DNA of 64,000 bases from Paraburkholderia terricola (GCF_900142195.1 NZ_FRAB01000001.1:186001-250000), one strand, 5' to 3'. Counted from the first letter of the stretch, positions 38,236 through 48,334 are shown. The notes: a model not told the origin generated them from the sequence alone. Numbers and translations are program-made.

Positions 38236-39210
38236 ATGCGCGCGATTCGCTGTAAGCAATACGGGCCACCGGAAAGCCTGGTGGTCGAAGATCTGCCGGA
38301 CCTCCAGCCGCCGCCCGGCCACGTCGTGATCGACGTCAAAGCCGCGGCCGTCAATTTTCCCGATGTGCTGATCATCGAAAACAAATACCAGTTCAAACCA
38401 CCTCTGCCCTTTACGCCCGGCTCGGAAGTCGCGGGAATCGTGCGGGCGGTCGGCGCCGATGTCACGCGGTTCAAGCCGGGCTCGCGCGTGGTGGCGTTCA
38501 CCGGTTCGGGCGGCTTCGCCGAGCAGGCGCTGGCGCCGGTCGACGCGTGCGTGCCGCTCGCGGACGATGTCGATCTGGAACTGGCCGCCGCGTTCACGCT
38601 GGCCTACGGCACGTCGCATCACGCGGTGGTCGATCGTGGCGCGTTGCAGGCGGGTGAAACGATGCTGGTGCTGGGCGCGGCCGGTGGCGTCGGGCTGGCG
38701 GCGGTCGAGATCGGCAAGGCGCTCGGCGCGCGCGTGATCGCGGCGGCGTCGAGCGACGAGAAACTCGCCGTCTGCGTGAAGCATGGCGCGGACGCCGCCA
38801 TCAATTACGGCACCGAGGACCTGCGCGAGTGCATCAAGGCGCTCACCGACGGCAAAGGCCCGGACGTGATCTACGACCCGGTCGGCGGTGTCTATGCGGA
38901 GCCGGCATTTCGCAGCATCGGCTGGCGCGGGCGTTATCTCGTGGTCGGCTTTGCGAACGGCGAGATTCCGAAGCTGCCGCTCAACCTGACGCTGCTCAAG
39001 GGCGCGAGCGTGGTCGGCGTATTCTGGGGCGACTTCGCGAGGCGCGAGCCGCAGCGCAATCACGCCGCGTTCGAGCAGATGACCGGCTGGATCCGCGAGG
39101 GCAAGCTCAAGCCGTACGTGTCGGCGCGCTATTCGCTCGAGGATACCGGCCGTGCATTGCGCGATATGGCCGAGCGTCGCGTGATCGGCAAGGTGGTGAT
39201 TACGCCGTAG
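38236..39210 (+). CDS. NADPH:quinone oxidoreductase, MDR superfamily
   Basis: 324 residues of the zeta-crystallin/quinone reductase group. The GroES-like domain contains AAVNFPDVLIIENKYQFKP, and the cofactor motif is VLGAAGGVGLAAVEIG. Catalytic zinc ligands are absent. It ends with YSLEDTGRALRDMAERRV, common in this family. GGAG lies 5 bases before the ATG at 38236. Monocistronic, divergent from surE, closed by a strong terminator. Substrate and physiological role unknown; detoxification of quinones or enoyl compounds is plausible. Confidence 0.88.
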   Translation: MRAIRCKQYGPPESLVVEDLPDLQPPPGHVVIDVKAAAVNFPDVLIIENKYQFKPPLPFTPGSEVAGIVRAVGADVTRFKPGSRVVAFTGSGGFAEQALAPVDACVPLADDVDLELAAAFTLAYGTSHHAVVDRGALQAGETMLVLGAAGGVGLAAVEIGKALGARVIAAASSDEKLAVCVKHGADAAINYGTEDLRECIKALTDGKGPDVIYDPVGGVYAEPAFRSIGWRGRYLVVGFANGEIPKLPLNLTLLKGASVVGVFWGDFARREPQRNHAAFEQMTGWIREGKLKPYVSARYSLEDTGRALRDMAERRVIGKVVITP

Positions 39211-39262
39211 GTGTCGGGTGGTTGAGCGGTGTTTCGTTCGGCGGCCGTCCAGGCGGCAAAGG

Positions 39263-39300
39263 AAAACGGCGTGCGGCTCGCGAACCGCGCGCCGTTTTTT
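39263..39300 (+). terminator. Rho-independent terminator of the quinone oxidoreductase gene
   Basis: AAAACGGCGTGCGG pairs with CCGCGCGCCGTTTT with one T-G pair and an 8-base loop, followed by T. It may also act for the convergent ABC operon. Confidence 0.85.
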
Positions 39301-39386
39301 GTGGCTTGCACTTGTTCAGCCGCGCGCTGGTTGAATGCGATGCTCGTCGAGGCCGGCGCGCCTGTCAGCGCCCCGCCCTCGAACGC

Positions 39387-40211
39387 TTACAACTTCTCCG
39401 TATCGCCCGTCTTCGGTTGCCACTTCATCAGGCGCCGCTCGCCGATGCCGACAAGCGCATCGAGAATCAGCGCGAACGCGGTCAACACGAGAATCCCCGC
39501 GAACACGGTATTGATATCGAAGGTGCCTTCGGCCTGCAGAATCAGGTAGCCGACGCCGCGCGCCGAGCCGAGATACTCGCCCACCACCGAACCGACGAAC
39601 GCCAGTCCCACCGAGGTGTGCAAGCTGGAAAACACCCAGCTCATCGCGCTCGGCAGATAGACGAAGCGCAGCAACTGCTTGCGGTTCGCGCCGAGCATGC
39701 GCGCGTTGGCGAGCACGACCGGGCTCACTTCCTTCACGCCTTGATAGACGTTGAAGAACACGATGAAGAACACCAGCGTGACGCCGAGCGCCACCTTCGA
39801 CCAGATGCCGAGGCCGAACCACACCCCGAAGATCGGCGCGAGAATCACGCGCGGCATCGAATTGGCGGCTTTGATGTACGGATCGAACAGCGCGCTCGCG
39901 AGCGGCGAGAGCGCGAGCCACAAGCCGACGCCGAGCCCGAACGCGGTGCCGAGCGCGAACGCGAGCACCGTCTCGACGAGCGTGATCCACAGATGCAGAT
40001 AGATCTCACCCCCCGTGAACCATTCCCAGATCCGCTGCAACACCTTTTGCGGCTCGCCGAAGAAGAACGCGGCCTTGTTCGGGTCGTCGAAATAGAACGC
40101 CGGCAGCAGCGTCGGGCTGGTCAGCACGTACCAGAGCGCGAAGCACAGCACGAGCAGCAGCCATTGCCAGATCACCAGATTCGCCCGGTTCGGGCGCAAC
40201 GTCTTCCACAT
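39387..40211 (-). CDS. ABC importer permease, taurine/sulfonate/nitrate type
   Basis: 274 residues, six or so transmembrane segments. The ABC coupling helix motif (EAA-like) is ANARMLGANRKQLLRFVYLPSAMSW split over two short parts, and PRVILAPIFGVWFGLGIWSK is typical of SsuC/TauC/ThiX permeases. It pairs with the ATPase encoded 91 bases upstream. It is the last gene of a four-gene minus-strand set that starts with a CoA-transferase. Substrate not determined from sequence. Confidence 0.88.
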   Translation of the reverse strand: MWKTLRPNRANLVIWQWLLLVLCFALWYVLTSPTLLPAFYFDDPNKAAFFFGEPQKVLQRIWEWFTGGEIYLHLWITLVETVLAFALGTAFGLGVGLWLALSPLASALFDPYIKAANSMPRVILAPIFGVWFGLGIWSKVALGVTLVFFIVFFNVYQGVKEVSPVVLANARMLGANRKQLLRFVYLPSAMSWVFSSLHTSVGLAFVGSVVGEYLGSARGVGYLILQAEGTFDINTVFAGILVLTAFALILDALVGIGERRLMKWQPKTGDTEKL

Positions 40212-40302
40212 GTCTCGATTTGCCTTGGACGATTGATTAGCGATAAGCGCAAATGCCGAACGCGACGACCGAACGCAACGGCGCGAAGCGCTGAACGCGC
40301 GG

Positions 40303-41115
40303 TTAAACCGCGGTCAGTTGCTGCTGGTAACCCTTGAGGACCTCATCGCGCAGCACGCTCCAGATCTGCGCGTGCAATTCGACGAAGCGCGGATGCGCGC
40401 GAATCTCGGCAACGTCGCGCGGACGCGGCAGATCGATCGTGAATTCGCCGATCGGATGCGTGCCCGGCCCGGCCGAGAGCACCACCACGCGGTCCGACAT
40501 CGAGATTGCCTCGTCGAGATCGTGCGTGATGAACAGCACGGCTTTGCGTTTGGCCGCCCACAGATCGAGCAGCTCGTTTTCCATTAGCTGGCGCGTCTGG
40601 ATATCGAGCGCCGAAAACGGCTCGTCCATCAGGATGATGTCGGGATCGAGAATCAGCGTCTGCGCCATCGCCACGCGCTTGCGCATGCCGCCCGACAGTT
40701 GATGCGGATAGCGGTCGCCGAAACCGCCGAGGCCGACGCGCTTGAGCCACTCGTCCGCCTTGCCGCGCGCTTCGGCCGGCGGCACGCCCTGGAACGCGAG
40801 GCCCGCCATGACGTTGTCGATAGCGGAGCGCCACGGCATCAGCGCGTCCGCCTGGAACATGTAGCCGGCGCGCCGGTTGATGCCCTTGAGCGGCTCGCCG
40901 AACACGCTGACCGTGCCCGACGACGGCCCCAGCAAGCCCGCGCCGACGTTCAGCAGCGTGGACTTGCCGCAGCCGGTCGGGCCCACCACGGAGACGAACT
41001 CGCCCGGCGCGATGCGCAGCGTGGTGTCCTTCACGGCCGTATAGCGCTGCGCGCGGTTGTCGCGCGCGGCGAACGTGCAGGTGATGTTTTCGAGCGCCAG
41101 GGCGGCAACGGTCAT
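40303..41115 (-). CDS. ABC importer ATPase, taurine/sulfonate/nitrate type
   Basis: 270 residues. Walker A GPTGCGKST, Q-loop YMFQADALMPWR, signature LSGGMRKRVAMAQTL, Walker B IILMDEPFSALD and H-loop FITHDLDEA are all present. LMPWRSAIDNV and the GGMRKR signature fit the SsuB/TauB/NrtD group. It energises the neighbouring permease and is preceded by the binding-protein gene after 109 bases. Confidence 0.92.
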   Translation of the reverse strand: MTVAALALENITCTFAARDNRAQRYTAVKDTTLRIAPGEFVSVVGPTGCGKSTLLNVGAGLLGPSSGTVSVFGEPLKGINRRAGYMFQADALMPWRSAIDNVMAGLAFQGVPPAEARGKADEWLKRVGLGGFGDRYPHQLSGGMRKRVAMAQTLILDPDIILMDEPFSALDIQTRQLMENELLDLWAAKRKAVLFITHDLDEAISMSDRVVVLSAGPGTHPIGEFTIDLPRPRDVAEIRAHPRFVELHAQIWSVLRDEVLKGYQQQLTAV

Positions 41116-41224
41116 CGTTCGGCTCGCTTCGAGGATCGGTTTCGGTTTGTGACGTCGACAGTCAGGGGCCGCTTGCTCGGGACGAACGCGGCGCGTGTCG
41201 CGCTCGTCCCTCCCTGCCCCTGGT

Positions 41225-42265
41225 TTATGCCTTGACGGTGGCCAACGCCTTCTTGACGAAGTCGTTGGTCCAGGTTCTCGACAGATCGATGGGCTTGCCT
41301 TGCACGTTCGGGTCGAACGCCTGCAAGGTTTTCAGCGCGGTCGCCGGGCCGTCCGTGGGCATCAGCCCGTCCGGCGACATGGCTTCCTTCACGTGCTGCC
41401 ACGCGTCCAGATACACCGCGCGGTCGCCGAGCAGGTAGCCTTCCGGCACCGTGTTGATCAACTCGGTGCCGGTTGCCGTTTGCAGCCATTTGAGCGCGCG
41501 CACCATCGCATTGGTGAGCGCCTGCGTGGTGTTCGGGTTCTTCGTGATGAAGCTTTGCGACGCGTACAGGCACCCTGCCGGCATGTCGCCGCCGAATACG
41601 CTGCGCGTGTCGGCGAGCGTGCGCGTGTCCGACACGACGCGAATCTCGCCGGTGCGCTCGAGCTTGGTCATCACCGGATCGAGATTGGCGAGTGCGTCGA
41701 TCTGGCCGGACTGCAACGCGGCGATCGCGCCGGCGCCCGCACCGACGCCAATGAACGCGACGTCTTTCGCGGTGAGCCCCGCCTTACCGAGCACGAAGCT
41801 CGCCATGATCGAAGTCGACGAACCCGGCGCGGTCACGCCGATTTTCTTGCCCTTCAGATCAGCGATCGATTTGTAGTTCGGCATCGTCTTCTTCGACACC
41901 GCGAGCACGATCTGCGGCGCGCGCCCTTGCAGCACGAATTCGCGGAACGACTGCTTTTGCGCCTGCAGCAGCAAGGTGTGCTCGAACGCGCCGGACACCA
42001 CGTCCGCGCTGCCGCCGACCGCTGCCTTCAACGCTTGTGACCCGCCGGCGAAATCGGAGATTTCGACGTCGAGCCCTGCTTCCTTGAAGTAGTTGCGGCG
42101 CTCCGCAATGGTGAGCGGCAAGTAATAGAACAGGTTCTTGCCGCCGACGGCGATCGCCACCTTGGTGGTTTCAGGTTTGCCCTGCGCGAAAGCGAGCGGC
42201 GCGGTGGTGGCGAGCGTGGCGCCAGCGAGCGCGGCGGTTCCGGCGAGGAAGGTTCTGCGTTGCAT
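41225..42265 (-). CDS. ABC importer periplasmic substrate-binding protein, NMT1/THI5-like
   Basis: 346 residues. A signal peptide with twin Arg (MQRRTFLAGTAALAGA) and AFA-QG cleavage suggests Tat or Sec export. The mature protein has the SsuA/TauA/NMT1 fold: YYLPLTIAERRNYFKEAGLD, GVTAPGSSTSIMASFVLG, and FIGVGAGAGAIAALQSGQIDA. Family ligands include sulfonates, taurine, nitrate, pyrimidine precursors and aromatic acids. The ligand here is unknown. Lies between the CoA-transferase and ATPase genes. Confidence 0.9.
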   Translation of the reverse strand: MQRRTFLAGTAALAGATLATTAPLAFAQGKPETTKVAIAVGGKNLFYYLPLTIAERRNYFKEAGLDVEISDFAGGSQALKAAVGGSADVVSGAFEHTLLLQAQKQSFREFVLQGRAPQIVLAVSKKTMPNYKSIADLKGKKIGVTAPGSSTSIMASFVLGKAGLTAKDVAFIGVGAGAGAIAALQSGQIDALANLDPVMTKLERTGEIRVVSDTRTLADTRSVFGGDMPAGCLYASQSFITKNPNTTQALTNAMVRALKWLQTATGTELINTVPEGYLLGDRAVYLDAWQHVKEAMSPDGLMPTDGPATALKTLQAFDPNVQGKPIDLSRTWTNDFVKKALATVKA

Positions 42266-42423
42266 GTCGAGTAGTCTCCAGCTTTCGTTGTTCAGCTTTT
42301 TTCTCTTCTTGCCGCGGCGTTCGTGGGCGCCATGCCCGCGTTCGGGTTCGCGTCACCGCGTGCGGCAAGTTGCGCACGCCGTCGCTGGTCACGCGCGGCG
42401 GGCCTTGCCGGGCACGCGCTCAT

Positions 42424-43683
42424 TCAAACGATCTGTTGCGCGTGCAAGCTTGCAATGTGGTCAGCATCATAACCTAGCGACTGTAGGACTTCATCGGTAT
42501 GTTCACCCAGTTCGGGACCGAGCCAGCGCGTTTCGCCGGGGGTTTCCGAGAGCTTCGGCGTGACCGACGGCAGCGTGATGTCCTGGCCGTCCTGCCATTT
42601 GAAGCGCTGGATCATCTGGCGCGCCATGTACTGCGGATCGGTGAACATGTCCGCGACACTGTAGATGCGGCCGGCCGGCACGTCGGCCGCATTCAGCACC
42701 GCGAGCGCTTCGTCGATGGTGCGCGTCGCGAGCCATGCGGCAATCGCGCCGTCGATCTCCTGGGTGCGCGGCACGCGGCCGTCGTTGTGCGCGAGCGCCG
42801 GATCATTCGCGAGATCGTCGCGCTCGATCGCCACCATCAGCCGCTTGAAGATCGGATCGCTGTTGCCGCCGATCACGATGCTGCCGTCGCGGCACGGATA
42901 CGTATTCGACGGCACGATACCGGGCAACGATGCGCCGGTGCGCTCGCGCACCATGCCGTACACGCCGTACTCGGGCACCACGCTTTCCATCATGTTGAAG
43001 ACGGCCTCGTACAACGCGACGTCGACCACTTGCCCCTTGCCGCCGTTCACCTGCTTGTGATGCAGCGCCATTAGCGCGCCGATCACGCCGTGCAGCGCGG
43101 CGATCGAATCGCCGATCGAAATGCCGATGCGCGGCGGCGGCAAATCCGGATAGCCGGTAATGTGACGCAAGCCGCCCATCGATTCGGCGATCGCGCCGAA
43201 GCCGGGCCGGTCGCGATACGGCCCGGTCTGGCCGTAGCCGGATAGACGCACCATCACGAGGCCGGGATTTTCCGCGGATAGCACGTCGTAACCGAGCCCG
43301 AGTTTCTCCAGCAAGCCCGGCCGGAAATTCTCGACAACGATATCCGCTTCTTTCGCGAGGCGCCGCACGATCTCCTTGCCCTCTTCGGCCTTCAGATTGA
43401 TCGTGACGGATTTCTTGTTGCGCGCCTGCACCGCCCACCACAGCGACGTACCGCCCACCTCGGGATAGAGCTTGCGCCACTTGCGCAGCGGATCGCCGCC
43501 TTTGGGATCCTCGATCTTGATGACGTCCGCGCCAAATTCGCCGAGAAAGCGCGCGGCGAACGGGCCGGCGATCAGCGTGCCGAGTTCCAGCACCTTGACG
43601 CCGGCAAGCGGGCCGGGTCGGGTGGCTTGATCGGGTTGACCTTCATGCGCGGCGCTCGTGTCTGATTCAGGGGTGACGCTCAT
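42424..43683 (-). CDS. Family III (CaiB/BaiF) CoA-transferase
   Basis: 419 residues. The N-terminal block GVKVLELGTLIAGPFAARFL and the catalytic region with ENFRPGLLEKLGLGYDVL are typical of formyl-CoA/succinyl-CoA:carboxylate transferases. The conserved catalytic Asp is expected around GISIGDSIAALHG. The enzyme moves CoA between two carboxylic acids. It is the first gene of the set CoA-transferase, binding protein, ATPase, permease, suggesting that the imported compound is a carboxylic acid activated to its CoA thioester. That link is inferred from position only. Confidence 0.9.
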   Translation of the reverse strand: MSVTPESDTSAAHEGQPDQATRPGPLAGVKVLELGTLIAGPFAARFLGEFGADVIKIEDPKGGDPLRKWRKLYPEVGGTSLWWAVQARNKKSVTINLKAEEGKEIVRRLAKEADIVVENFRPGLLEKLGLGYDVLSAENPGLVMVRLSGYGQTGPYRDRPGFGAIAESMGGLRHITGYPDLPPPRIGISIGDSIAALHGVIGALMALHHKQVNGGKGQVVDVALYEAVFNMMESVVPEYGVYGMVRERTGASLPGIVPSNTYPCRDGSIVIGGNSDPIFKRLMVAIERDDLANDPALAHNDGRVPRTQEIDGAIAAWLATRTIDEALAVLNAADVPAGRIYSVADMFTDPQYMARQMIQRFKWQDGQDITLPSVTPKLSETPGETRWLGPELGEHTDEVLQSLGYDADHIASLHAQQIV

Positions 43684-43783
43684 GTGTCTCCTTTCTTCTG
43701 TCTTCGAGGTGTGCAGTGGTGGAGCGCATCAGGCGGCGATGCCTCGCCTCGCTGAAGCTGCGTGCGGCGGCGGAAGCCTCGTG

Positions 43784-44380
43784 CTACATCGAACGACGGT
43801 CGAGCATCGCGCGGGCGATCGTGCCGGCGTCCACATATTCGAGTTCACCGCCCACCGGCACGCCGCGCGCGAGGCGCGTGACGGCAAGACCGCGCGCCTT
43901 GAGCGTCTGCCCGAGGTAGTGCGCGGTGGCTTCGCCTTCGTTCGTGAAATTGGTCGCGAGCACGACTTCCTTGACCACGCCGTCGGACGCGCGTTTGACC
44001 AGCCGGTCGAAATGGATCTCCTTCGGGCCGATGCCGTCGAGCGGGCTCAAGCGTCCCATCAGCACGAAATAGAGACCGCGATAGGTCATCGTCTGTTCGA
44101 GCATGATCTGGTCGGCGGGTGTTTCGACGACGCACAGCAGTGTGGGATCGCGTGCGGCATCAAGGCAGACCTCGCAGATTTGCGCCTCGGTGAACGTGTT
44201 GCACTTCTCGCAGTGCTGCAGATGCTCGGTCGCGAACAGCAGCGAGCGGCCGAGCTTTTCGGCGCCCTCGCGGTCGTGCTGCATCAGGTGGTACGCCATG
44301 CGTTGCGCGGACTTCGGCCCGACACCGGGCAGCGCGCGCAGCGCTTCGACGAGCGCCGACAAGGCGGAAGGTTGTTTCAT
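43784..44380 (-). CDS. recR: Recombination mediator RecR
   Basis: 198 residues, normal length. A helix-hairpin-helix ([17 protein letters not shown]), a Cys4 zinc finger ([16 protein letters not shown]) and a Toprim domain ([16 protein letters not shown]) are in the right order. RecR works with RecF/RecO to load RecA at gapped DNA. It lies 268 bases downstream of ybaB on the same strand, part of the conserved dnaX-ybaB-recR block. Confidence 0.96.
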   Translation of the reverse strand: MKQPSALSALVEALRALPGVGPKSAQRMAYHLMQHDREGAEKLGRSLLFATEHLQHCEKCNTFTEAQICEVCLDAARDPTLLCVVETPADQIMLEQTMTYRGLYFVLMGRLSPLDGIGPKEIHFDRLVKRASDGVVKEVVLATNFTNEGEATAHYLGQTLKARGLAVTRLARGVPVGGELEYVDAGTIARAMLDRRSM

Positions 44381-44648
44381 GCGGAATCGGCGTCGAAGTG
44401 GGTGTTACGCGGTATGCGGTTGACTCGGTGAGGGTCTGGTTTGCTTGCGTTGCCTAAGCTGCCTGGGTTGCTTCTACTGCTTTCGTTTCTGCGTCCGCTG
44501 CGTCGAGATTCCTGACTGCGTGCCGGACAGGCGCGCGGGATCGCCCCGAGCGCGCCGGCGCGCATGGCAAGCGCGCGCGGCTCGCGTTCAGCTTACGCAG
44601 CGGCGCGGCATGACCGCAGCCACGCGCGCCGCGTCGAGCGCCGCGGGT

Positions 44649-44975
44649 TCAGAACGGCAGCTTGAAGCCCGGCGGCAGCGGCAGGCCCGAGGTCATGCCG
44701 CCCATTTTTTCCTGAGCAGTGGCTTCGGCCTTGCGCACGGCGTCGTTGAATGCAGCGGCGACGAGGTCTTCCAGCATGTCCTTGTCGTCGGCGAGCAGGC
44801 TCGGGTCGATCGACACGCGGCGCACGTCGTTCTTGCAGGTCATCGTCACCTTCACGAGACCGGCGCCCGACTGCCCCTCGACTTCGATCTGCGCGAGTTG
44901 CTCCTGCATCTTCTTCATGTTTTCCTGCATCTGCTGGGCTTGTTTCATCAGCCCGGCGAGTTGGCCTTTCATCAT
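44649..44975 (-). CDS. ybaB: Nucleoid-associated protein, YbaB/EbfC family
   Basis: 108 residues. [20 protein letters not shown], then the alpha/beta core [19 protein letters not shown] and the C-terminal [19 protein letters not shown] are the family pattern. It forms a dimer that binds DNA with little sequence preference. It lies 79 bases downstream of dnaX. Confidence 0.95.
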   Translation of the reverse strand: MMKGQLAGLMKQAQQMQENMKKMQEQLAQIEVEGQSGAGLVKVTMTCKNDVRRVSIDPSLLADDKDMLEDLVAAAFNDAVRKAEATAQEKMGGMTSGLPLPPGFKLPF

Positions 44976-45054
44976 GGACGTGCTCCTTCGTGATAGCGTG
45001 AAATTCGGTGAATCGGGCGCGCTCGGGCGCTTCAGTGTTATTGGGCGAGGCGAA

Positions 45055-48015
45055 TCAGTGGGCCGGCGGCGCGCCGTTCTGACCCGCGTCCGGCGTGATC
45101 GGACGGATCGAGCCGGGCACGATGCTCGCGCCGAACTCGCGGATCAGCGACTGCACGAACGGATCGGCGCCGATCTCGCGCTCCGCTTCCCGCTGACGCT
45201 GCGCGCGCATGGCGGCGTCGTGCGCGGCCGCTGTGCGGCGCGCCGCGCCGACCTCGACCAGCACGTCGACATTGTGGCCGAGCTTTTCGGCGAGCGCCGC
45301 TTTCAGTTTAGCGACCTGCGAGGCTTCCGCGTACTGCGGCACCGGCACGTTGAGTTTGAGCGTGTTGCCTTCGAGCGCCATCAGTTCGCTATTGAACGCG
45401 AGCTGATACGAAATGCCCTTGAGCGGCAGGTCGACGGCGAGCGCCGGCCAGTCGCCCTTGAAGCCCAGCGGATCGAGCGGCACGGCGGGCGGCAGCGGAC
45501 GTTCATCGACCTCCGGCGCCGGTGCGGGTGCGGCGTTCACGCGGACGTCGTCGGGGCCGCTGTCGAATACCGGCATGTAATCGTCGTCAGGCAATCCGTA
45601 ATAGCCTTCGTCCGCTGCCGTGAGCGGCAGGTAATCGTCGGGAGGCATGTCGTCCCACGGCGGCATCGGCGAGCCGTTCCGCTCGACGCCGTTCTGTCCG
45701 GTGCCGTTGCGCTGGGCCGGCACCGCTGACGACGGCGCGCGTGCAGCCGGCGCGGCATCTTGCGGCGCGCGACGCGCGGCGCCGGGCGTCGGCACGGGAA
45801 CGACCACGCGCGGCGCGGCGGGTTTGGGCGCGGCTGAAGCGGTGGGCTTCGCGGACGCTGCGGGGGTGGCGCGGCCACGGTCCGACGATACTTTCAGACC
45901 CGCGCTGCGCAAGACATCGAGTGCGGCGCTCGCACCGCCCGCGCGGCGCGGTGGCGCATCGGCTGCGGTTTGTGGTTCCCGTTCTCGCGACGCCGCTACC
46001 GCCGCGACTTGCTCCGTGCCTCCGGCGGCGGCTGCGGCCGGTGCGGTGAGCGCGGACGCAGGCGTCGGGTCATCGGGGCCGGCTGCTCGAGGCGGTTGGT
46101 TGACTGCCGGCTCGGCAGGCGCGTCTTCCCACGGAGCCAACGCTCGCGCTGCGGTGGGCTGAGTGGGCGTGGATGCCTGGGCCGCGGGTGTCGCGTCAGC
46201 CGCTGGCGCCGCTCTGGCGCCGGTTGCCATGGGTGCGGGCGCAGCAGGCGCGATTTCGGACACCGGCGCATCGGTTGGCATGGGGGTCGATGCCGTTGGC
46301 GTCACCTCGGGCACCGGCACAACGTTTGCCACCGAACTGGCGTCATTTGCCGTCGGTGTCGATGCGGTGGGTATCCCCTCGGGCAACGGCGCAACTGCCG
46401 CCGAACTGGCGCCGGTTGCCATCGGTGCCGACGCCGCGGGTGTTACGTCGGCCGCCGCTGCCGCTGACTCGGCATTCGCGCCGTCCGCTATAGGCGCTGG
46501 CGCTGAGTTCACTGGATCACAAACCGGCGCCGACTCATCGACGTCAGTCGCTTCGGCAATATTTTTCGGTTCTGGCGCCGTTACAGTGCCTTCGGCGGAA
46601 TTCGCATGCACGGGTCGCGCGCCGCCCACCGCAGCTTGCGCCTGAACGGCACCGGTGGTTTCCTCGGCAGGCGCCGCACTTTTAGTGGACACGCCAGAGA
46701 CGGCGCCCTTCTCCGTCATCGCACCCGAAACCTGCGAGTCACGGACCGCCGCGCCAGCGCTGGCCGTTTCCCGCGCGTCCGGCTGCGCGACCGCTGCGGC
46801 AGCCGTTGCCGGCAAACCTGCCGCGCCGCGCTGCGCGGCCACTGCCGGCGTGCCGGCGCGCTGCGCGCCGCCCGCGCCCGCCTGACCCGCCTGACGCGCG
46901 GCACCGCCCACGCCGCCACCGCCGCCCGTAGGCGCCGGCTCGAACGCCAGCATGCGCAGCAGCGTCATCGTGAAGCCGGCGTATTCGTCGGGCGCGAGCC
47001 CCAGTTCGCTTCGGCCGATCGTCGCGATCTGATAGAACAATTGCACCCGCTCCGCGCTCAACGCTTCGGCGAAACGGCGCAAATCGCCTGCTTCAGGCCA
47101 TTCGTCCAGCACCGACGCCGGCGCGAACTGCGCCCACGCGATACGGTGCAGCAGGCTCGCCAGATCCTGCAGCGCCGTCGAAAACGACAGGCTGCGCAGC
47201 GCCATCTCGTCGGCCACCGACAATACCGCGGCGCCGTCGCCGTCCGCCAGCGCGTCGAGCAGGCGTATCAGATAGCTTTGATCGAGCGCGCCGAGCATGC
47301 CGCGCACGGCTTCTTCATTGACCTGATTGGCCGAGTAGGCAATCGCCTGATCGGTCAGCGAGAGCGCGTCGCGCATGGAGCCGTCGGCCGCGCGCGCGAG
47401 CAGGCGCAGCGCCTGGGCGTCGTACGGCACCTTCTCTTCGCCGAGAATGCGCTCGAGATGCGAGACGATATGGCCGGCCGGCATCTGCTTCAGATTGAAC
47501 TGCAAGCAGCGCGACAGCACGGTAACGGGAATCTTCTGCGGATCGGTTGTGGCGAGAATGAACTTGACGTGCGACGGCGGTTCTTCCAGCGTCTTCAGCA
47601 TCGCGTTGAACGCGTGGTTGGTCAGCATGTGCACTTCGTCGATCATGTAGACCTTGAAGCGCGCATCGACCGGCGCGTACACCGCGCGCTCCAGCAACGC
47701 CGCCATTTCGTCGACGCCGCGATTGCTCGCCGCGTCCATTTCCACGTAATCGACAAAGCGCCCTTCGTCGATCTCGCGGCACGCGCGGCACACGCCGCAC
47801 GGTGTGGAGGTCACGCCGGTTTCGCAATTCAGCGCCTTGGCGAAGATGCGCGACAGCGTGGTTTTGCCGACGCCGCGCGTACCGGTAAACAGATAGGCAT
47901 GGTGCAAACGGCCACCGTCGAGCGCGTGCGTGAGCGCGCGCACCACGTGCTCCTGTCCGACGAGCGAAGCGAAATCCTTCGGCCGCCATTTGCGTGCGAG
48001 AACTTGATAGGTCAT
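45055..48015 (-). CDS. dnaX: DNA polymerase III tau/gamma subunit, with very long linker
   Basis: 986 residues versus 643 in E. coli. The clamp-loader AAA+ core (1-360) has Walker A GTRGVGKT (45-52), zinc Cys C64, C73, C76, C79, sensor [17 protein letters not shown], and the DEVHML Walker B. Residues 365-845 form an Ala/Pro/Thr-rich low-complexity linker. The C-terminal ~140 residues carry the tau domain ([19 protein letters not shown]...) that contacts the polymerase and helicase. The start [15 protein letters not shown] is conserved. A -10-like TACAAT ends 6 bases before the ATG and no Shine-Dalgarno sequence is present. Confidence 0.95.
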   Translation of the reverse strand: MTYQVLARKWRPKDFASLVGQEHVVRALTHALDGGRLHHAYLFTGTRGVGKTTLSRIFAKALNCETGVTSTPCGVCRACREIDEGRFVDYVEMDAASNRGVDEMAALLERAVYAPVDARFKVYMIDEVHMLTNHAFNAMLKTLEEPPSHVKFILATTDPQKIPVTVLSRCLQFNLKQMPAGHIVSHLERILGEEKVPYDAQALRLLARAADGSMRDALSLTDQAIAYSANQVNEEAVRGMLGALDQSYLIRLLDALADGDGAAVLSVADEMALRSLSFSTALQDLASLLHRIAWAQFAPASVLDEWPEAGDLRRFAEALSAERVQLFYQIATIGRSELGLAPDEYAGFTMTLLRMLAFEPAPTGGGGGVGGAARQAGQAGAGGAQRAGTPAVAAQRGAAGLPATAAAAVAQPDARETASAGAAVRDSQVSGAMTEKGAVSGVSTKSAAPAEETTGAVQAQAAVGGARPVHANSAEGTVTAPEPKNIAEATDVDESAPVCDPVNSAPAPIADGANAESAAAAADVTPAASAPMATGASSAAVAPLPEGIPTASTPTANDASSVANVVPVPEVTPTASTPMPTDAPVSEIAPAAPAPMATGARAAPAADATPAAQASTPTQPTAARALAPWEDAPAEPAVNQPPRAAGPDDPTPASALTAPAAAAAGGTEQVAAVAASREREPQTAADAPPRRAGGASAALDVLRSAGLKVSSDRGRATPAASAKPTASAAPKPAAPRVVVPVPTPGAARRAPQDAAPAARAPSSAVPAQRNGTGQNGVERNGSPMPPWDDMPPDDYLPLTAADEGYYGLPDDDYMPVFDSGPDDVRVNAAPAPAPEVDERPLPPAVPLDPLGFKGDWPALAVDLPLKGISYQLAFNSELMALEGNTLKLNVPVPQYAEASQVAKLKAALAEKLGHNVDVLVEVGAARRTAAAHDAAMRAQRQREAEREIGADPFVQSLIREFGASIVPGSIRPITPDAGQNGAPPAH
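45481..46923 (-). repeat. Low-complexity linker of DnaX
   Basis: Encodes about 480 residues with loosely repeating blocks such as [15 protein letters not shown] and [12 protein letters not shown]-level near-repeats (for example around 46220-46470) show that it expanded by duplication. Confidence 0.7.
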
Positions 48016-48021
48016 CTGGAA

Positions 48022-48027
48022 ATTGTA
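48022..48027 (-). promoter_or_regulatory. Candidate dnaX -10 element close to the start codon
   Basis: TACAAT on the minus strand, with six bases to the ATG at 48015. If used, transcription would begin at or next to the ATG. The -35 region (TTTTGC, 16 bases away) is weak. Confidence 0.4.
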
Positions 48028-48234
48028 TCAGTAACGATGCCGTGCAAAACCGAATCAGACGGCATGCGAACGCACGTTGCCGCCGCATTGAAAGTGGCTA
48101 ACGGACCGATAGAAAAAAATAGATGAAGTGCGCGGACGACGCTACCACGGCATGACGGCATGCAATTCGCACAGCGGAAACGCTGGGACAAAACCGGAGT
48201 TGGGGGTAAGGCAGAGGAAGACAGAAAAAGGAAG

Positions 48235-48334
48235 GTGACGAGCCCGACCCTCGGCACTGGTGGAAAACGGCTGTGGCTGCTTCGTTCCCGACCTGACCAG
48301 GTTGACCATCCCTCCATGCGAGGAGGCCCGTCAC
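48235..48334 (-). ncRNA. ffs: 4.5S RNA, bacterial signal recognition particle RNA (small)
   Basis: On the minus strand the SRP RNA core is present: CAGGTCAGGTCGGGAACGAA followed by GCAGCC, i.e. the tetraloop and symmetric/asymmetric loops that bind Ffh. The ends GTGACGGGCC and GGCTCGTCAC pair, closing the hairpin at about 100 nt. A T-run follows (CCTTCCTTTTT). It lies between dnaX and trxA. A TAGAAT -10-like element lies about 10 bases upstream of the 5' end. The RNA forms SRP with Ffh for cotranslational membrane targeting. Confidence 0.93.
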
